The notes below the pieces were generated by a model. That model saw only the letters and a list, made by a program, of their open reading frames with translations. It did not search any database and was not told the DNA's origin. The position numbers and the translations under genes are program-made. A DNA stretch of 64,000 bases from Macrotis lagotis (taxonomy: Eukaryota > Chordata > Mammalia > Peramelemorphia > Peramelidae): positions 286,475,078 through 286,539,077 of the forward strand of contig NC_133660.1 of NCBI RefSeq assembly GCF_037893015.1, written 5' to 3'. Shown piece by piece: positions 34,278 to 47,330 of the stretch (position 1 is the stretch's first letter; the number at the start of each line of letters is the position of its first letter).

Positions 34278-36498
34278 TTGTATGTTCTCCCTTTCCCAAC
34301 TTGGGTGTGTTGTGGGGCAGCCCTGGACTGTGGCAGGAAAACCTCCTTCCCTATCCTCACTCCCTTGTGGGAAGGGAAGCCTCGGGGTCCCCAGGCTGAT
34401 GGGCAGAGATCGGCTGTAGGTGTATGTCATCAGGGTCCCTGTCACCCCCTCTTCTACGAGGGTGATGCTAGAAGGAAAAGAGGAAGGCAGAGATTTAGAG
34501 TCATAGAACTAGAAAGACCTTAGATGCCAAACCTCTCATTTTATAGATGAGGAAACTGAGTTCAATGAGATCAAATGATTTGTCCATGGTCACTTATGTG
34601 GGAAAGAAAAGAGGCAAGACTGAAATCCAGGACCTCTGGCTCCCAAATCCAGTGTCTGGATGTCATTTTTTTTAATGTTCATGCATCCTATGACCTGGCA
34701 GGGTAGATGGAAAGGGCCAGAGGCCCTGGGGATACCAAGAAGGGATGGGGGTGGGGAGGAGAGAAGACATGATTCAGAAAATTTAGTCAATGTACTGAAA
34801 AAGTCGTCATATGCGATATTCCATACTCAGAGTCTCCCACCTCTGCAAAGAATCATGGGTGGTCACATTTTCAGTCTTTCCTTTGGGTCTAAGTTCATTA
34901 CAAACTTATAGTGTTCAGTGTTGATTATTTTGTTGCCCCTTCCCCCCATTTATATTGCTATGGTCATTTATGTATATCATTTCCATGCTTCTTCCTTTTA
35001 TTTTGAATCAGTCAGTGGAAGTCTTCTCTTTTCATGTTTCTCTGTGCCCTACTATTTCTTGTTTTTTATGGTAACCTAACATTTCTTGTGTCTCTGCAGT
35101 TTGACCATTCCCTAGTTAATAGCTATCAGCTTAATTTACCACTATAAAAAGTGAATGAATATTCTAGGCATGTGGGTCTATCTTTTAATCCATACTGTAG
35201 ACGTACTTTCTTTGTATAATTCTGAATCGTTGTCTAGAATAAATTCACAACTCCACCCACCATGAACTGCTGTGCTCAGCATAATTCTTTTTTTTTTTTT
35301 GTCATTTTTGTCAATTTGTTGGGTGTGAGGTGAAACCCTCAGGCTTGTTTTGATTTGCATTTTCCTTATTAGTCATAGTTAATAGTTTGCACTGAAAACT
35401 CTCTGTTGGAGAATGGTTTTTGATTTTATATATTTCTGTTGGTTGTCCTGCTTATAGCCTGGACATCTCTTCCTTTCCTACCTTAGTTGCATTAATTTTG
35501 TTCATTCCAAACTTTTCATTTTCATGTAACCAAATTGATCTTGTTTATCTCTTGGAATTGACCCCTTCTTTGGTTAAGAACCCCTCACCACTGCTGTGAA
35601 AAACACCATCTGGTGGTCTTCTAAATTTGCTATGGTACAAACCTTAATATTCAGATCACTCGTCCCTTTGGTCTCTATTGTGTCACAGACTTGAGTCTAA
35701 TTTCTGCCATATTGCTTTTCAGTTTTCCTAGAAAATTTGTTCAGAAAAAAAAAGAGAAGAGAAGAGTGCCTTTCCAGCTAAAAACCTAGGGTTGCATCAA
35801 CCACCTTCCCCTTTTTCTGCAACTATACGTGTCTTTTGCCCAATTCTATTTTTTGCTTCTTTCCCTTCTTCCTAGGCCCCTATCTGTGCCAGGGGATATT
35901 TTCTAGAATTTAATCACCAAGGAAATAGTCACCCATAGAACCTGCTAGATGGTATAGGGAAAAGAATACTAGCCCTGATGTCAGAGGATCTCAGTTCAAA
36001 TCTTGCCCATGATGTGACTCCTGGGCAAGCCTCTTCCTCTCCTGGAGCCCCAGGGTTCCATCTGTAAATGAGGCTGCAGAGGGCCCTGTGCCAGGGGGCC
36101 AGAGAGGCAGGAAAGTCTCCAGTCGAGTTTCCCAGGACCCGGGTTTGAGCCACAGCTCGGCTGTTTAGTGATCTCTGCCATTGAGTCTAGGGGGACGCCT
36201 CTCCTGGGTGGGGGGTGAAAGCAGCCCCCATCCCCACTGGCCCAACAGCTCTGGGAGGCTGGTGTCCCCTGCACTGAGCTCATCTCGTGGATGATGGGCC
36301 CTTTCTCCCCGAGGCCACTTGGGGAGCTGAGAGCTGGCCAGCCCAGTTGATCCACCCAGATTCCTGGGTAATTGCTCCCTTTGGAAATGACCCGGCTGGA
36401 AAGACCTTAGAAGACCTTTAGGCCCAGGGACGCAGGCTCATGCTCTCTCCTCCCCTCCCCCTCTCTCCTCCCCTCCCCCTCTATTTCCTTCCCTCTCA

Positions 36499-36538
<40 letters not shown>

Positions 36539-39500
36539 CGCTCTCTCTGTCTGTATGTCTCTGTCTCTCTGTCTGTCTCTGTCTCTGCATGTCTCTGTGT
36601 CTCTTGTCTCTCTTTCTGTCTCAATCTGTCTGTCTGTTTCTCTGTCTCTGTCTCTCTCTGTCTCTGTCTGTATGTCTCTCTGTCTCTGTCTGTCTCTCTG
36701 TCTTTGTCTCTCTCTGTCTCTCTCTTTTTCTCTCTCTCCTTTCCTCTCCCCCCTCCCCCCCTTTTTAGTTTTATTCATCATTTCCTTCAACTTTCTCACT
36801 TTACAGAAGAGGAAACTTGAGTGAGGCAGGGACTTGGCCAAGGTCACACAACAAGTCCGTGGGTCTATAGTCACATCTTCCCTTGACTCCACTTCTGTCC
36901 ACCCACCCCCAGCCTCTCCCTGCCCAAAGGAGGGGTTTCTATGATGGGCGCCCCAACCCCCAGTCTGTCTCGCTGGGCAGAAGCTGTGGGAGGCTCCTTC
37001 CCCCCTCCCCCCAGAGGTCCACAGATGCCGCACCTCGGATGGGGCAGATAACCCAGCCCTGGCAGCCTGCCCCAGCCGCCCCTTATCAGCAGGTCCAGGA
37101 GCTGGACCCCGGTGCCTCCCCCCCAGTCCCTAGGCCTTCTCTCCGTGGGGTCCAGCCCTGCTGGAGAATGGGCGGAAGGCCGCTGGCTCAGGAGCCGGGA
37201 GCTTCTCCAGTTTCGCTGAGTGAGCAAGTCTGCTGCTGCCTAGGCCCCAAAGCGCCAGGTTTCCCCAGACGCTGGGGCTGCCCTCCCCCCACTTCCTCCC
37301 CCAGGCAGCCTGCAGGAGGGGAGCAGGAGGGACCAAGGAGGGGGCATCCAAGCCCAGCAGGAGGCATGAACAGAGGCTGTCCCTTTGCCCCCAGAGAAGG
37401 AAAAGGAGCCTGTTGGCCAGGGAAGGCCCCTGGGAGCCTGTGTACAGGGGTGTTGTGGACTGGGAGTCAGGAGATCTGGCTTCAAATGTCAAGAACTCCC
37501 CCGTGACCTCAGGAAGGTCACTCTAATTCTTTGTGCCTCAGTTTCCCCATCTGTGACAGGAAGGAGGTTGGTCCAGGTGGGTTTAAACCCCGGATCCTTG
37601 TGAGCAAACCATTTCCCAGTATGGCCCATGGCCGGGGTCTCCCCAGAGTCAAGGGTCTCAGGGGGACTTTGAAGCTGGCGACCAGGCTTTGGCAAGGTTG
37701 GTGGGTGTGGAGGGGAGATGACGATGCTTTAGAACTGTGGGGTTCTGGTCCCCTCCTCTGCCTTCCCTGCACCCCAAGAGTCTAAAGGATTCGACCAGGT
37801 GGGCATTAAAGCTCCTCCCAGCTCTGCTATCTGGGTGACTGGAGGAAGAATGCCAATCTGGTGTCAGACACCTATTCGCTGTGGGAGCTTGGACAAGTCC
37901 CTTCATTGGGTTTGCCTCAGTGTCCCTGTCTGTAAAATGAATTGGAGAAGGAAATGGCCAACAAGACAGTGGAAGACAATGGGGAATGGGGTTGCAGAGA
38001 GTCAGGCAGGTCTGCCCCACCTGATGACAAGAAGGCTGACGCAGCGGGATGCGACGGGCCCCTGCCTCGCGTCTGGTCTTCTCTGTGAACCCTTCTGCCC
38101 TTCCCGAGCCCCCCCCCCCCACTGTACTATCCACTTGGCACGTGGTCATCTTCCTCACGTGGCCTTCTCTGACTGGGTCATGCGCACAAATATACCTTGT
38201 CTGCTTCAAGAGACTGGAGCCTCAGCCCAAGCTTCTCAGAACTCTTGGCTCCCTGGTATCTGGCTCTCAAGGAATACTGAAGAGGACAGGGAAGGCCAGA
38301 ACTAGGGGGACCTTGGAACATGGGGTTCAAGGCTGGGAGAGACCTTGGGACAGGAAATATTAGAACCAGGGGGATCTTAGAACATGGGGGGGTCAGGGCT
38401 GGGAGGGACCCTAGAACAGGGAAGGTCAGAAGTGGGATAAGTTAGTGAACAGAAGACCTAGAATACCAAAGATGGAAAGGACTGGTTGAAACCATCCATC
38501 TCCTCTCTCCTTTTACAAGGAGGAAACTGGCTTCTAGGGAAGAAAAAGGGAGCAGACCAGGGTCCCACAGAGTTAGTGGGGGGCAGGATTCGCCCCCAGG
38601 GCCTGCACTTTCCTAAGGCAGCTGCCCTCCCTGGGTGCCCGGCTTCTCGCTGATCCCTGTGTTTCTCCTGCAGTCAACCCCAACCAGAAGAAGGGGGGCA
38701 ACCATCCCCTGTGACAAGCTCCTGGAAAACCCCAACCTCCTGCAAAGGAAGGAGGGACTCCCAGCCGCTGGAGCCTCCCTGCGGGGAGGGCGGCCGAGGC
38801 GAGGAGGCCCACCCAGCCAACCCGCTGGACGTCTCCCGCCTGCGCAGCTCCTCGGTGGAGATCCGGGAGAAAGGCTCCGAGTTCCTGAAGGAAGAGCTTC
38901 GGAAGGCTCAGAAGGTGGGGGGTCCTAGGTGCAGGTCAGGGCCCGCTGGGGGCGCAGACACACCCGGGAGGGGGGCTCGGGTCAGGCCTAGCCTGGTGCC
39001 TCTGGTTAGACAACACGTATGTGCCAGACCCACCCGCCCCAGCCCCTGCCCCCAGGGAGCTTCTGGACCAAGGTGGAGACAACACGCCACCATCTGGACC
39101 AGCCAAGATGGAGCGCAGGATGAACTGGAGAAGGCCAAAGAGTCCAGTGAAACCCTGGGACCCTTCCCATGGAGATGCTTAATGCGCAATACTTAGCGTG
39201 TTCAGGGAAGCCTATCATGTGGGGATGGAGCTATCGGTAGTCACAGCCCCAGATGTAGAGTATGATCTGTTCACTGGCCAGGTGCTGCTCTCCCCATAGA
39301 AGATCTGGTGGTCCTTGGGGTGGGCACAGAGACAAAAAGCGTCACCTTCACAAATTGTATGAATGTCATCAGAAAGGAATATGGAGGTGACTAAGAGGAT
39401 GCTGACCCTGGACAAGTCACTTAACCTTTGTCAGCCTCGGTTTCCTCACATGTGAAATGGGATTCCCATAGCGGTTGCCTCATGATGGGGGCGGGGGGAA

Positions 39501-42500
39501 ATCCAGGAAGATAATACCATACATCCAAAGCTCCTGACACTGATGCTGGCTCTCACTAGTGGGACCATAACCTGGAGCCCAGACTCAGATGGAATGGCTC
39601 TGATCCCAGCCCCAGCCCCAAACAAGAGTTCCCCCTTCCTTCCCCCAAACAGTGGTCAGTCGTCCATCCTCTGCTCAAGGACTCCAGGGAGCGGAACCCC
39701 CCCCCACAACCTGCCAAGGTCAACCCCTTGGGACCACTCTCCCTGTGAGAGAATCCTCACTTCCCCCATCCTCCACCACCTAAATCTAGCCCCAGCCCAA
39801 GGCCGAGCAGAACCACCTGCTGGCCCCTCTCCTGAGGACCTAGGGTCTGATAGGAGAATGGGTGCGTTCAAAGGAGCCCCCGTCTCAAGTCTTGGGTGGC
39901 TTTGTCCTGGCGGTGTAGGTAGAGGCTAGAGTAGTGCTGCTGTCCCGGTGGGTTCCGTGGCCTTGGACTAGTCTGGGGGGGGGGGGGGTTCAAGGGGCCT
40001 GATGCATTGGAGAGAGCAGGATCATGGCCTGGCCCAGGGATCCCTGTGATGGGAAGGGGTGGTCTGCCCCAGGCTCCCCACGCCTCTGGTCTCCTCAGGA
40101 GCTGAAGCTGAAGGATGAGGAGTGTGAGAGGTTGTCCAAGGTCCGGGAGCAACTGGAGCGGGAATTGGAGGAGCTGACCGCCAGTCTGTTTGAGGTAAGT
40201 CCGGAGGCGCCCCGGCTGGGGGCAGTCTCCGGCCTTGGAGCATGCAGATGGTCCCGGGATTGGGCCTGTACATCCCTACAGTTTGGGGGGGGACCCAGCA
40301 GATCAGGGTGGGTGGAACCAGGAAAGAGCCCCGAGCTTGGAAGGAAATTAGTGATTCTAAGAGGAAAAGGAAATCTGGGCTAGAGAGGCAGCCTGGAGGT
40401 GGGAGGATCCCTGAGGAGGGGGAGGGGGAGCCGGGTGGACCGGACTGAGGAGTGGATGAAGGCAGGAGGACACAAGGTGGGGGAGGAGGGGCTGAAGACA
40501 GAAACGGGCAAGCGTCAAACTCTGCCTCAGTTTTCTCAACTGTCAAATGGGGAAAACAGTAATCCCCCCACCCAAGCATGGTGGTCCTGCTTCATGTCGA
40601 CGCTGAATGGAGTCTTGGTGGGTGCGTTCTAGAGGGAATTCCTAGTTGCGCCAGGCGCTCAGACTGGGAGCCCCGTGGTATAGCCAACTGACCTGGATGT
40701 GCGGTTGGAGGTCCTGGGTTCAAATCCAAGCTCTGCTGCTTAATGGCTAAGCCACCTTGGATGAGGGGGCTGACCTTCCTCTCTGAGCCTCAGTCTACTC
40801 TGTAATATGTGGGGCCAGGACAGAGGGGCTGGACTTCATCCATTCCCCTCAGTGGCCGTGCCTGCCCAGAGACAGGCGGTCTTGGGTAGGGTGGCCTTTT
40901 CCTGAGCAGCCCAGAGTCGGGGGGCCACCTGGGCCACAGAGGGAAAGTTGGCGCAGGGCCTCTGGGGTCCCCCATGGCCATCCTTCCCTTTTCAGGAAGC
41001 CCACAAGATGGTCAGAGAGGCCAACACGAAACAGGCAGCATCAGAAAAGCAGCTGATGGAGGCCCGAGGGAAGGTGAGGTACCCTCCCCTGCCCCTTTAC
41101 CCACCCCCCAAGACATTCTCCATCCATTCGGCAGGCCCCTGCCCCATGTGGTTGTGATGGGGAGAGAGCCACTCCCCACCGGGCCTTGGTTTCCTTACTT
41201 GTCCAGTGGGGGGTGGGAACAGGGGTGGGAACAGGGACCCTGAGCCCCCACGTTCTATGTTCTAAGATCCTTTCCCGGGACTTCCCTTCTGTGGGTCGCC
41301 ATCCCCCACCATCTTCAGCTGCTCACTACGTAAACACTATGGGTCTGTCCTCCTCGTGTGACCCCGGACAAGTCACTTCTCTGCAGAATGTCTTGTCTGC
41401 CTTGGGACGGGGTGCACGGGGAAGGCCAGCTTGGTCACTGACCTTTGTTCCCCTGGTCAGATCGACATGCTGCAAGCGGAAGTCACGGCTCTGAAGGCCC
41501 TGGTGATCACATCCACGCCATCCTCGCCCAACCGTGAGTTACACCCCCAGCTCCTGAGCCCATCCAAGGCCGTCTTCCGGAAGGGACACGCTCGCAACAA
41601 AAGCTCCGGCAGCAGTCTCTGCCCAGCCGTCTGCCCGGCCACCGGACGCAGCATCTCCTTTGAGCCCGTCGGTCATGAGTGCAAAGAGGTGGGGGCAGGC
41701 GGGGAGTGGGCTGTGGAGGTCAGATTGTACCCTTGCCTGGGTAGATGCTGCCCCCGAGCCCCTTTCCAGGGCTTTGGATACACCAGTGGGTAGAGGGACC
41801 AGGAGGTGAGGGCCATGTGGATGGCACGGGCACCTCTGCCCTGGAGCCGGGAAAGTCCGAGGAAGTGGGTCTGGATCCTGACTCCACCATTTGCTTTCCA
41901 TGTGATCTTGGGCAAAAATGCAGAGGCCACACTAGGCCTCCCCATCCAATCACTTTAGGGGGTGTGGGGGACCTGGGAAGCCCTCCAGTCTGATTGCACT
42001 GACTCCTACATCTTAGCCCAGAGGGGGAGGGACTGGCCTAGTTCACATGGGTGAAAGGAGCAGAGCTGGGACCCAGACCCCTGATCCCCAATCCAGCCCA
42101 CTTTCCAGAGTGCCATGTACAGGGAAGTAAGATGACTTCCCAGGAGAAGTCATTGGATGTATAGGATTGAGCCCCAGGGTCCCTGAGCATCCATGCGGCC
42201 CTCAGCAGCGACAAGCGATGCTTGGACTTTGGCATGGTGGCCATTAAGGCGGCTCGGCACCCTCCCCACTGGGGATCCCTGAAAAGCCACCCATTGCAGT
42301 CCATTGCAGCCCACGGCAGCAGGGGCAGGGGCCAGTCATGGGGCAGCTTCCCCAGACAGGCCCGCCCATCCTGGTCCACCGTGACCTCCACCTTGGCCAT
42401 CTCCAGCCGTCACCTGACACCCAATGGGGGGATCCATTTACCTTCAAGCGCCTCTTCCCAGAAAAACAGTCCCAGAAACAGACTGAGAGGTGGACGGGTG

Positions 42501-44579
42501 GCACAACCCAATGCACTTATTACAAATGCCTAAGACACATGTATTCAGCTCCTACTGTATGCCAAGTCCTAAGGACACCAAGATGGAAGTAAACTTATGC
42601 CTGCCCTTGAGGGGCTTCTGCTCTGCTCCAGGGGATAGACAGAGCTCGAGGAAGCAGACGAAAGTCCAGGGAGGCCCAGCCTCCAGCTGAGGATACTGGA
42701 CCCCGGATCTTTGTCTGGTCACCTAGCTAGTTAAATGTCTCTAGGTGCACCCCCAAACTCAGAGCTCCTTCCATGATGTGGAGACCCTAGGTTGGATCTC
42801 GCTCTGGGGGGCTTGAGCAGGGCCTCTGGGTGGACAGGCCCTCAGGTCTGATGGGTTCCCTTCCAGCTCTGACATTCCAGGCCACCGTGGGCAGATGTGG
42901 GAGAGGTGGGCAATGGGTTCCTGAGGAAAAGCAGGTTGAAGGAGGGAAGGGTCCCCTCTGTGGGCCGGCGAGCCACTGACCCCCCATTGTTCTCTCTGTC
43001 CCTGCCTTTTCCTGCTCCCCCCTCTGCTTCTGTCAGCCTGAGGTGCCCACCCTCCTCTCCTTACTCCTCTGTATCGTCCCTGGGAAAGCCATCCACATCA
43101 CTTATGAGCCGGGCTGGCAGACCCTGGCCTCGGAGTCTCCTTCCTTCTCCTCCTCCTCCTCCTCCTCTTCCTCCTCCTCCTTCTCCTCCTCTTGGCAGGT
43201 AACAGCCCCAGGGAGGGAGGGCTCCTCGGGGACAGCTCTTTCCAGCCAACCCTAGTTGGGATTCCCCCATGTCCTCACTCCCAGCATGTTGGGGACATTC
43301 TCTCTGTTCCCCTCCTCGGGGGCAGCTGGAGGGGCAGGTGGGCCTCCTGGGCAGATCAAAGGATGGGGTGTCCCCTGGCATCGACCTCGACTCTCTCTCT
43401 CTCTCTGGGTCCTGGGTGCTCACTGCCCTACAGCTGAGAGGCTCCCCAGTGGTGCAACATGGTTTTTCTTCTTTTGACCTTTGGGATCATTTCTGATGAC
43501 CAGGAGAGGCCCGAGGTGCCCTTGGGTCTGGAGCCGCAGTTTATAGTGGGTTTATAGTCTGGCAGTGGAAGCTGGGAGATGCAGTCTCTTCCTGGTCCCC
43601 TGGGAGGTGGGGGTAGAATGGAGGACCCTCTTCACAGGGATGGCGCTGCCAGCTTGTTGTTGGAGGGCTATGAGGCAGCCCCCCGCCCAGTCTTGTTTGA
43701 GCCCCATTAAGCCTCCTCCTGCTCCAGGTGGGTCCCCGGCTCAGCCCTGGCCAGAGAAAGTCAGAGTGATGCCTGGGCCCCACCTGCCGGGTCTCTCTCA
43801 GCCAGCCCATCTTGGCCCCCTTCAGGTGGACACCATCCTGTTTGCTGAGTTCCAGGCCTGGAAGGAGGCCCCCACGCTGGACAAGAGTTGCCCGTTCCTG
43901 GACAGAATCTACCGGGAGGATGTGGTCCCTTGCTTGAACTTCACCAAGCAAGAGGTGAATGGGGGGGGCCTTGGTTGGGGTGAGGGGGAGAGGGGGTGCT
44001 CTCCCCACCTCCCCGTGGCCCCCACTGACCGCTGGTCCTGGGCTTTGCTGCAGCTTTCAGAGCTGGTTCGGGCAGCTGTGGAGGAAAACACCCTGACCAT
44101 CGAGCCCGTGGCCTCTCAGGCCCTCCCTGTGGTGAAGGTGTCTGCAATCGAGTGTGGTGGGCCCAAGTAAGATGGCCCCCCAGCTGCCCCCTCCCCCACC
44201 TGCTGAACCCTCCTCCTCCTTCCTGGTCCTCGAGAAGAGGGGGCCAGGGCCAGTCATTTGTGCCAGATCCCTAAGTCAGTGGGGGCTGAGGATTAGCCCA
44301 GTCTGGGGTCCCAGGAGACTTAGGCCCACAGTCTATGTTGATGTTCTCTTCTCCTACGGGCACCGAGTTGGCAGGGAAAAACCAGAGAGAGAGAGAGAGA
44401 GAGAGAGAGGAGAACTGGGAAGCCAGGGCTGGGAGAAGCCCCCGAGGCTGGCCACCCCAACCCTCATTTAGAAACACAGGTTGGCCCCAGGGAGTATTGG
44501 ACAAAATCAGGATTTGAATCCAGGTCTTTGGACTTCAAATCTGTCATTCTCCCTCAGTTGCACTTTCAGGACCTGGTTG

Positions 44580-44636
<57 letters not shown>

Positions 44637-44645
44637 TGTCTGTCT

Positions 44646-44680
<35 letters not shown>

Positions 44681-47297
44681 TGTCTGTCTGTCTCTGTGTG
44701 TCTGTGTGTGTGTGTGTGTGTGTTGAGGTTTCTGCTCCCGGAGCCCCCTCTTCTGAGACGTGGAGCCTTGGTGCTTTGGGCCCGGCCTGGGTTTCTGTTT
44801 CTCTCCACCTGCTGCTTGGGGTTGCAGGGTCTGTGGCAGCCACAGAAGACCAGAGGAGGAAGGGACCTGGAGTCTCAGGGTCTCAGTTCAGAGCCTGGGG
44901 CCCCAGTAGGGCCAGAGGAGGGGAGTGACTTACCCAAGGTCATTCAGCCAGCAGCCCCTGAGCGCCAGGTCCCCCTGCCTCAGCCTCTGAGGTTCCCAAC
45001 TCCCTGCCCAGGGTCAGGCCACCTGTTGGCTTCCAGACCTTCCCTCACCCAGCCCTGACTCAGTTTCCTTTTTCTCCCTTTCTCTTTCCCACAGTGGCTT
45101 CCGGGCCCAGATCATGACGTAAGTGATGCGGAGCCGCCCCAAACACAATCCCCATAACACTTGACTAACACGGGGCCTGTTTGTGGCTCCCCTCTGGTCC
45201 AACATCCATTCCTTTATGCAACAAGCATTTATTAAATGCCTACTGCATGCTTGCCATTGGTGCTACAATGGCAAGTGAGCCCCTGACCTCAAGGGGCAGA
45301 GATCTGACTTTCACAAAGAGGAATCCTGGGGACCAGGCCCTGGAGATGTGTAGACAACCCTCAGCGAGTTTATAGATTAGCCAAGGGAGATGAAGGGGGC
45401 CTTGACACAGGGTGATTTGGGGGGAGCCACAAGCAGTGGGGGATGGGCCTTGAGTTAAGCTTTAAAGGAGCCTGGGGAGTTCTTTTTTTTTTAGGTTTTT
45501 TTTTGCAAGGCAAATGGGGTTAAGTGGCTTGCCCAAGGCCACACAGCTAGGTAATGATTAAGTGTCTGAGACTGGATTTGAACCCAGGTACTCCTGACTC
45601 TAGGGCCGGTGCTTTATCCACTGCGCCACCTAGTGGCCCTCAGAGCCTGGGGATTTCAAAAAGCAGGAGGGGAGAGCATCACTGGTGTGAAGAGCGGCTA
45701 ATGCAAAGACAAGGAGGTGGGAGATGGATACGCTCAGTCTCTCTAAATAACAAAATAATGTAGGGGTGGGGGAGCTTTCATAATTGTAGGGCCGTGTGTT
45801 GGGGTTCCCATGTGCTAAGTTGTGAAGGGGGAGGAAGATGTGAGAAGGGACCTGCAGGGATGACTTGAACCCGGTTTCTCCAAACTCCCAAGTGCAGAGG
45901 CTTTGGTTATTAGGCCCTGCTGACATGTCAGTATGAAATCTTGGGGGTTCTAAGAATGTTGTTTGACAAAATGTTAATAATCACTTTTATACTAATTTTA
46001 TATTTGGGACTAAGAGGTGTGTGTGTGTGTGGGGGCTTTCCTAGGATCATATATTTGAGCAAGAAGGACGAAAGACCCTTAGTGGGGCAGCTAGGTGGCG
46101 CAGTGGATAGAGCACCAGCCTTGGAGTCAGAAGTACCTGGGTTCAAACCCAGTCTCAGACACTTAATAATTACCCAGCTGTGTGGCCTTGGGCAAGCCAC
46201 TTAACCCCATTGCCTTCCGAAAACCTTAAAAAAAAAAAAGGACCCTCAGGGATCATCAGATCAACTCCTTCATTGTATGGATGAGGAAACTGAGATCAGA
46301 GAGTTTAAAGGACTTGCCCAGGGTCACACAGTTAGTATTTGAGGCAAAATTTGACTTGTGATCAGAGGGAGCCCGGAACGGAATGGGGCCACCTTGCTGG
46401 CTGCCAAGAAGCTGCCTGGTTTCATGGGCAGAAGATTTACCAAAAAATAAAAATAAAAAACGAAGGCACTTTTGTCCAGGTCTTAGACGACAAAGATAAC
46501 TTCGGACTTAGGGGAGTGAAGCGGGTGGGCTGTCCTCAAGAAGACTGAAATCTAATAGGGGAAGTAAAGCACTCAGGATGACATAGCGCTAAGGGAAAGT
46601 TCCCATGCGATTTTTGCGGAGGGAGGATTCTGGGAATGATTTTTGAAGAAGGGGGTGCCTGCAGGCCCCCTCCCCCCAATCCATGATAGAGGCAGAGGAG
46701 GTGGTTGTCTGTGTACGGGAGAGGCTGAAGGCATCATTAGCCCATCAGGTGTCAGCATCAACATGGTGGGGAGCCCCTGGGAGCAGGAGCCCACCGGGTT
46801 TCCCGAGGTGGTGGTGAGGGAGCTGACCAGGCTGGTGAGGAAGCAGATCCAAGGTCTTAGAATGAGCATGTCTAGCCATGAGATGAGGAAACTCAGTCTT
46901 TTTTCTGGTTGTGTGTGTGGGGGGGGTATCTCTTTCTGAGGGTGGGTCTAGAGGGGACCCTCAGACAGAGGGTCTCTGTCTCCTCTCTCTCTCTTTCTCT
47001 CTCTCTAGACAGATAGATAGATAGATAGATAGATAGATACATAGATATAGAGATACATAGATACATAGATACATAGATACATAGATACATAGATACATAG
47101 ATATAGATAGCTGGACAGAGGCTGAGGAGATCTCAGGCTGAGGAGAGAGTGGGGATGTTCTGAGGGGGGAGGTCTGGATTCCCAAACTGGCTTCCTGGAT
47201 GCCCAGGCTAGGGTGTCCATGTGCCTGTAAGAGTGAGTGGGCATCTCCAGGCCGAAGCGGGTGCAGAGGCCCAGAGGGAGGGCTCAGGGCTCTGCTG

Positions 47298-47330
<33 letters not shown>

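Larger units (their letters stand above)
23386..38673 (+). other. RAB3IL1: RAB3IL1 intron 1 (15.3 kb)
   Basis: Starts GTAGGT and ends ctgtgtttctcctgCAG. It holds SINEs, MIRs, an L1 block at 34.8-35.77 kb, several microsatellites and a 32-bp minisatellite just before exon 2. Unrecognised, mostly G+C-rich sequence fills about 25880-26730, 26880-27830, 29640-31100, 31200-32580, 32700-34010 and 36900-37440. No alternative first exon could be supported. Confidence 0.9.

Noticed and set aside
36440-37033. Ser-Leu and Arg-Glu-Arg frames on opposite strands
   Set aside because: Translation of a long pyrimidine tract; composition only.
41534-41539. A GTGAGT inside exon 5 that looks like a donor
   Set aside because: Use would leave a 73-nt exon and shift the frame into exon 6; the uninterrupted exon matches the human protein.
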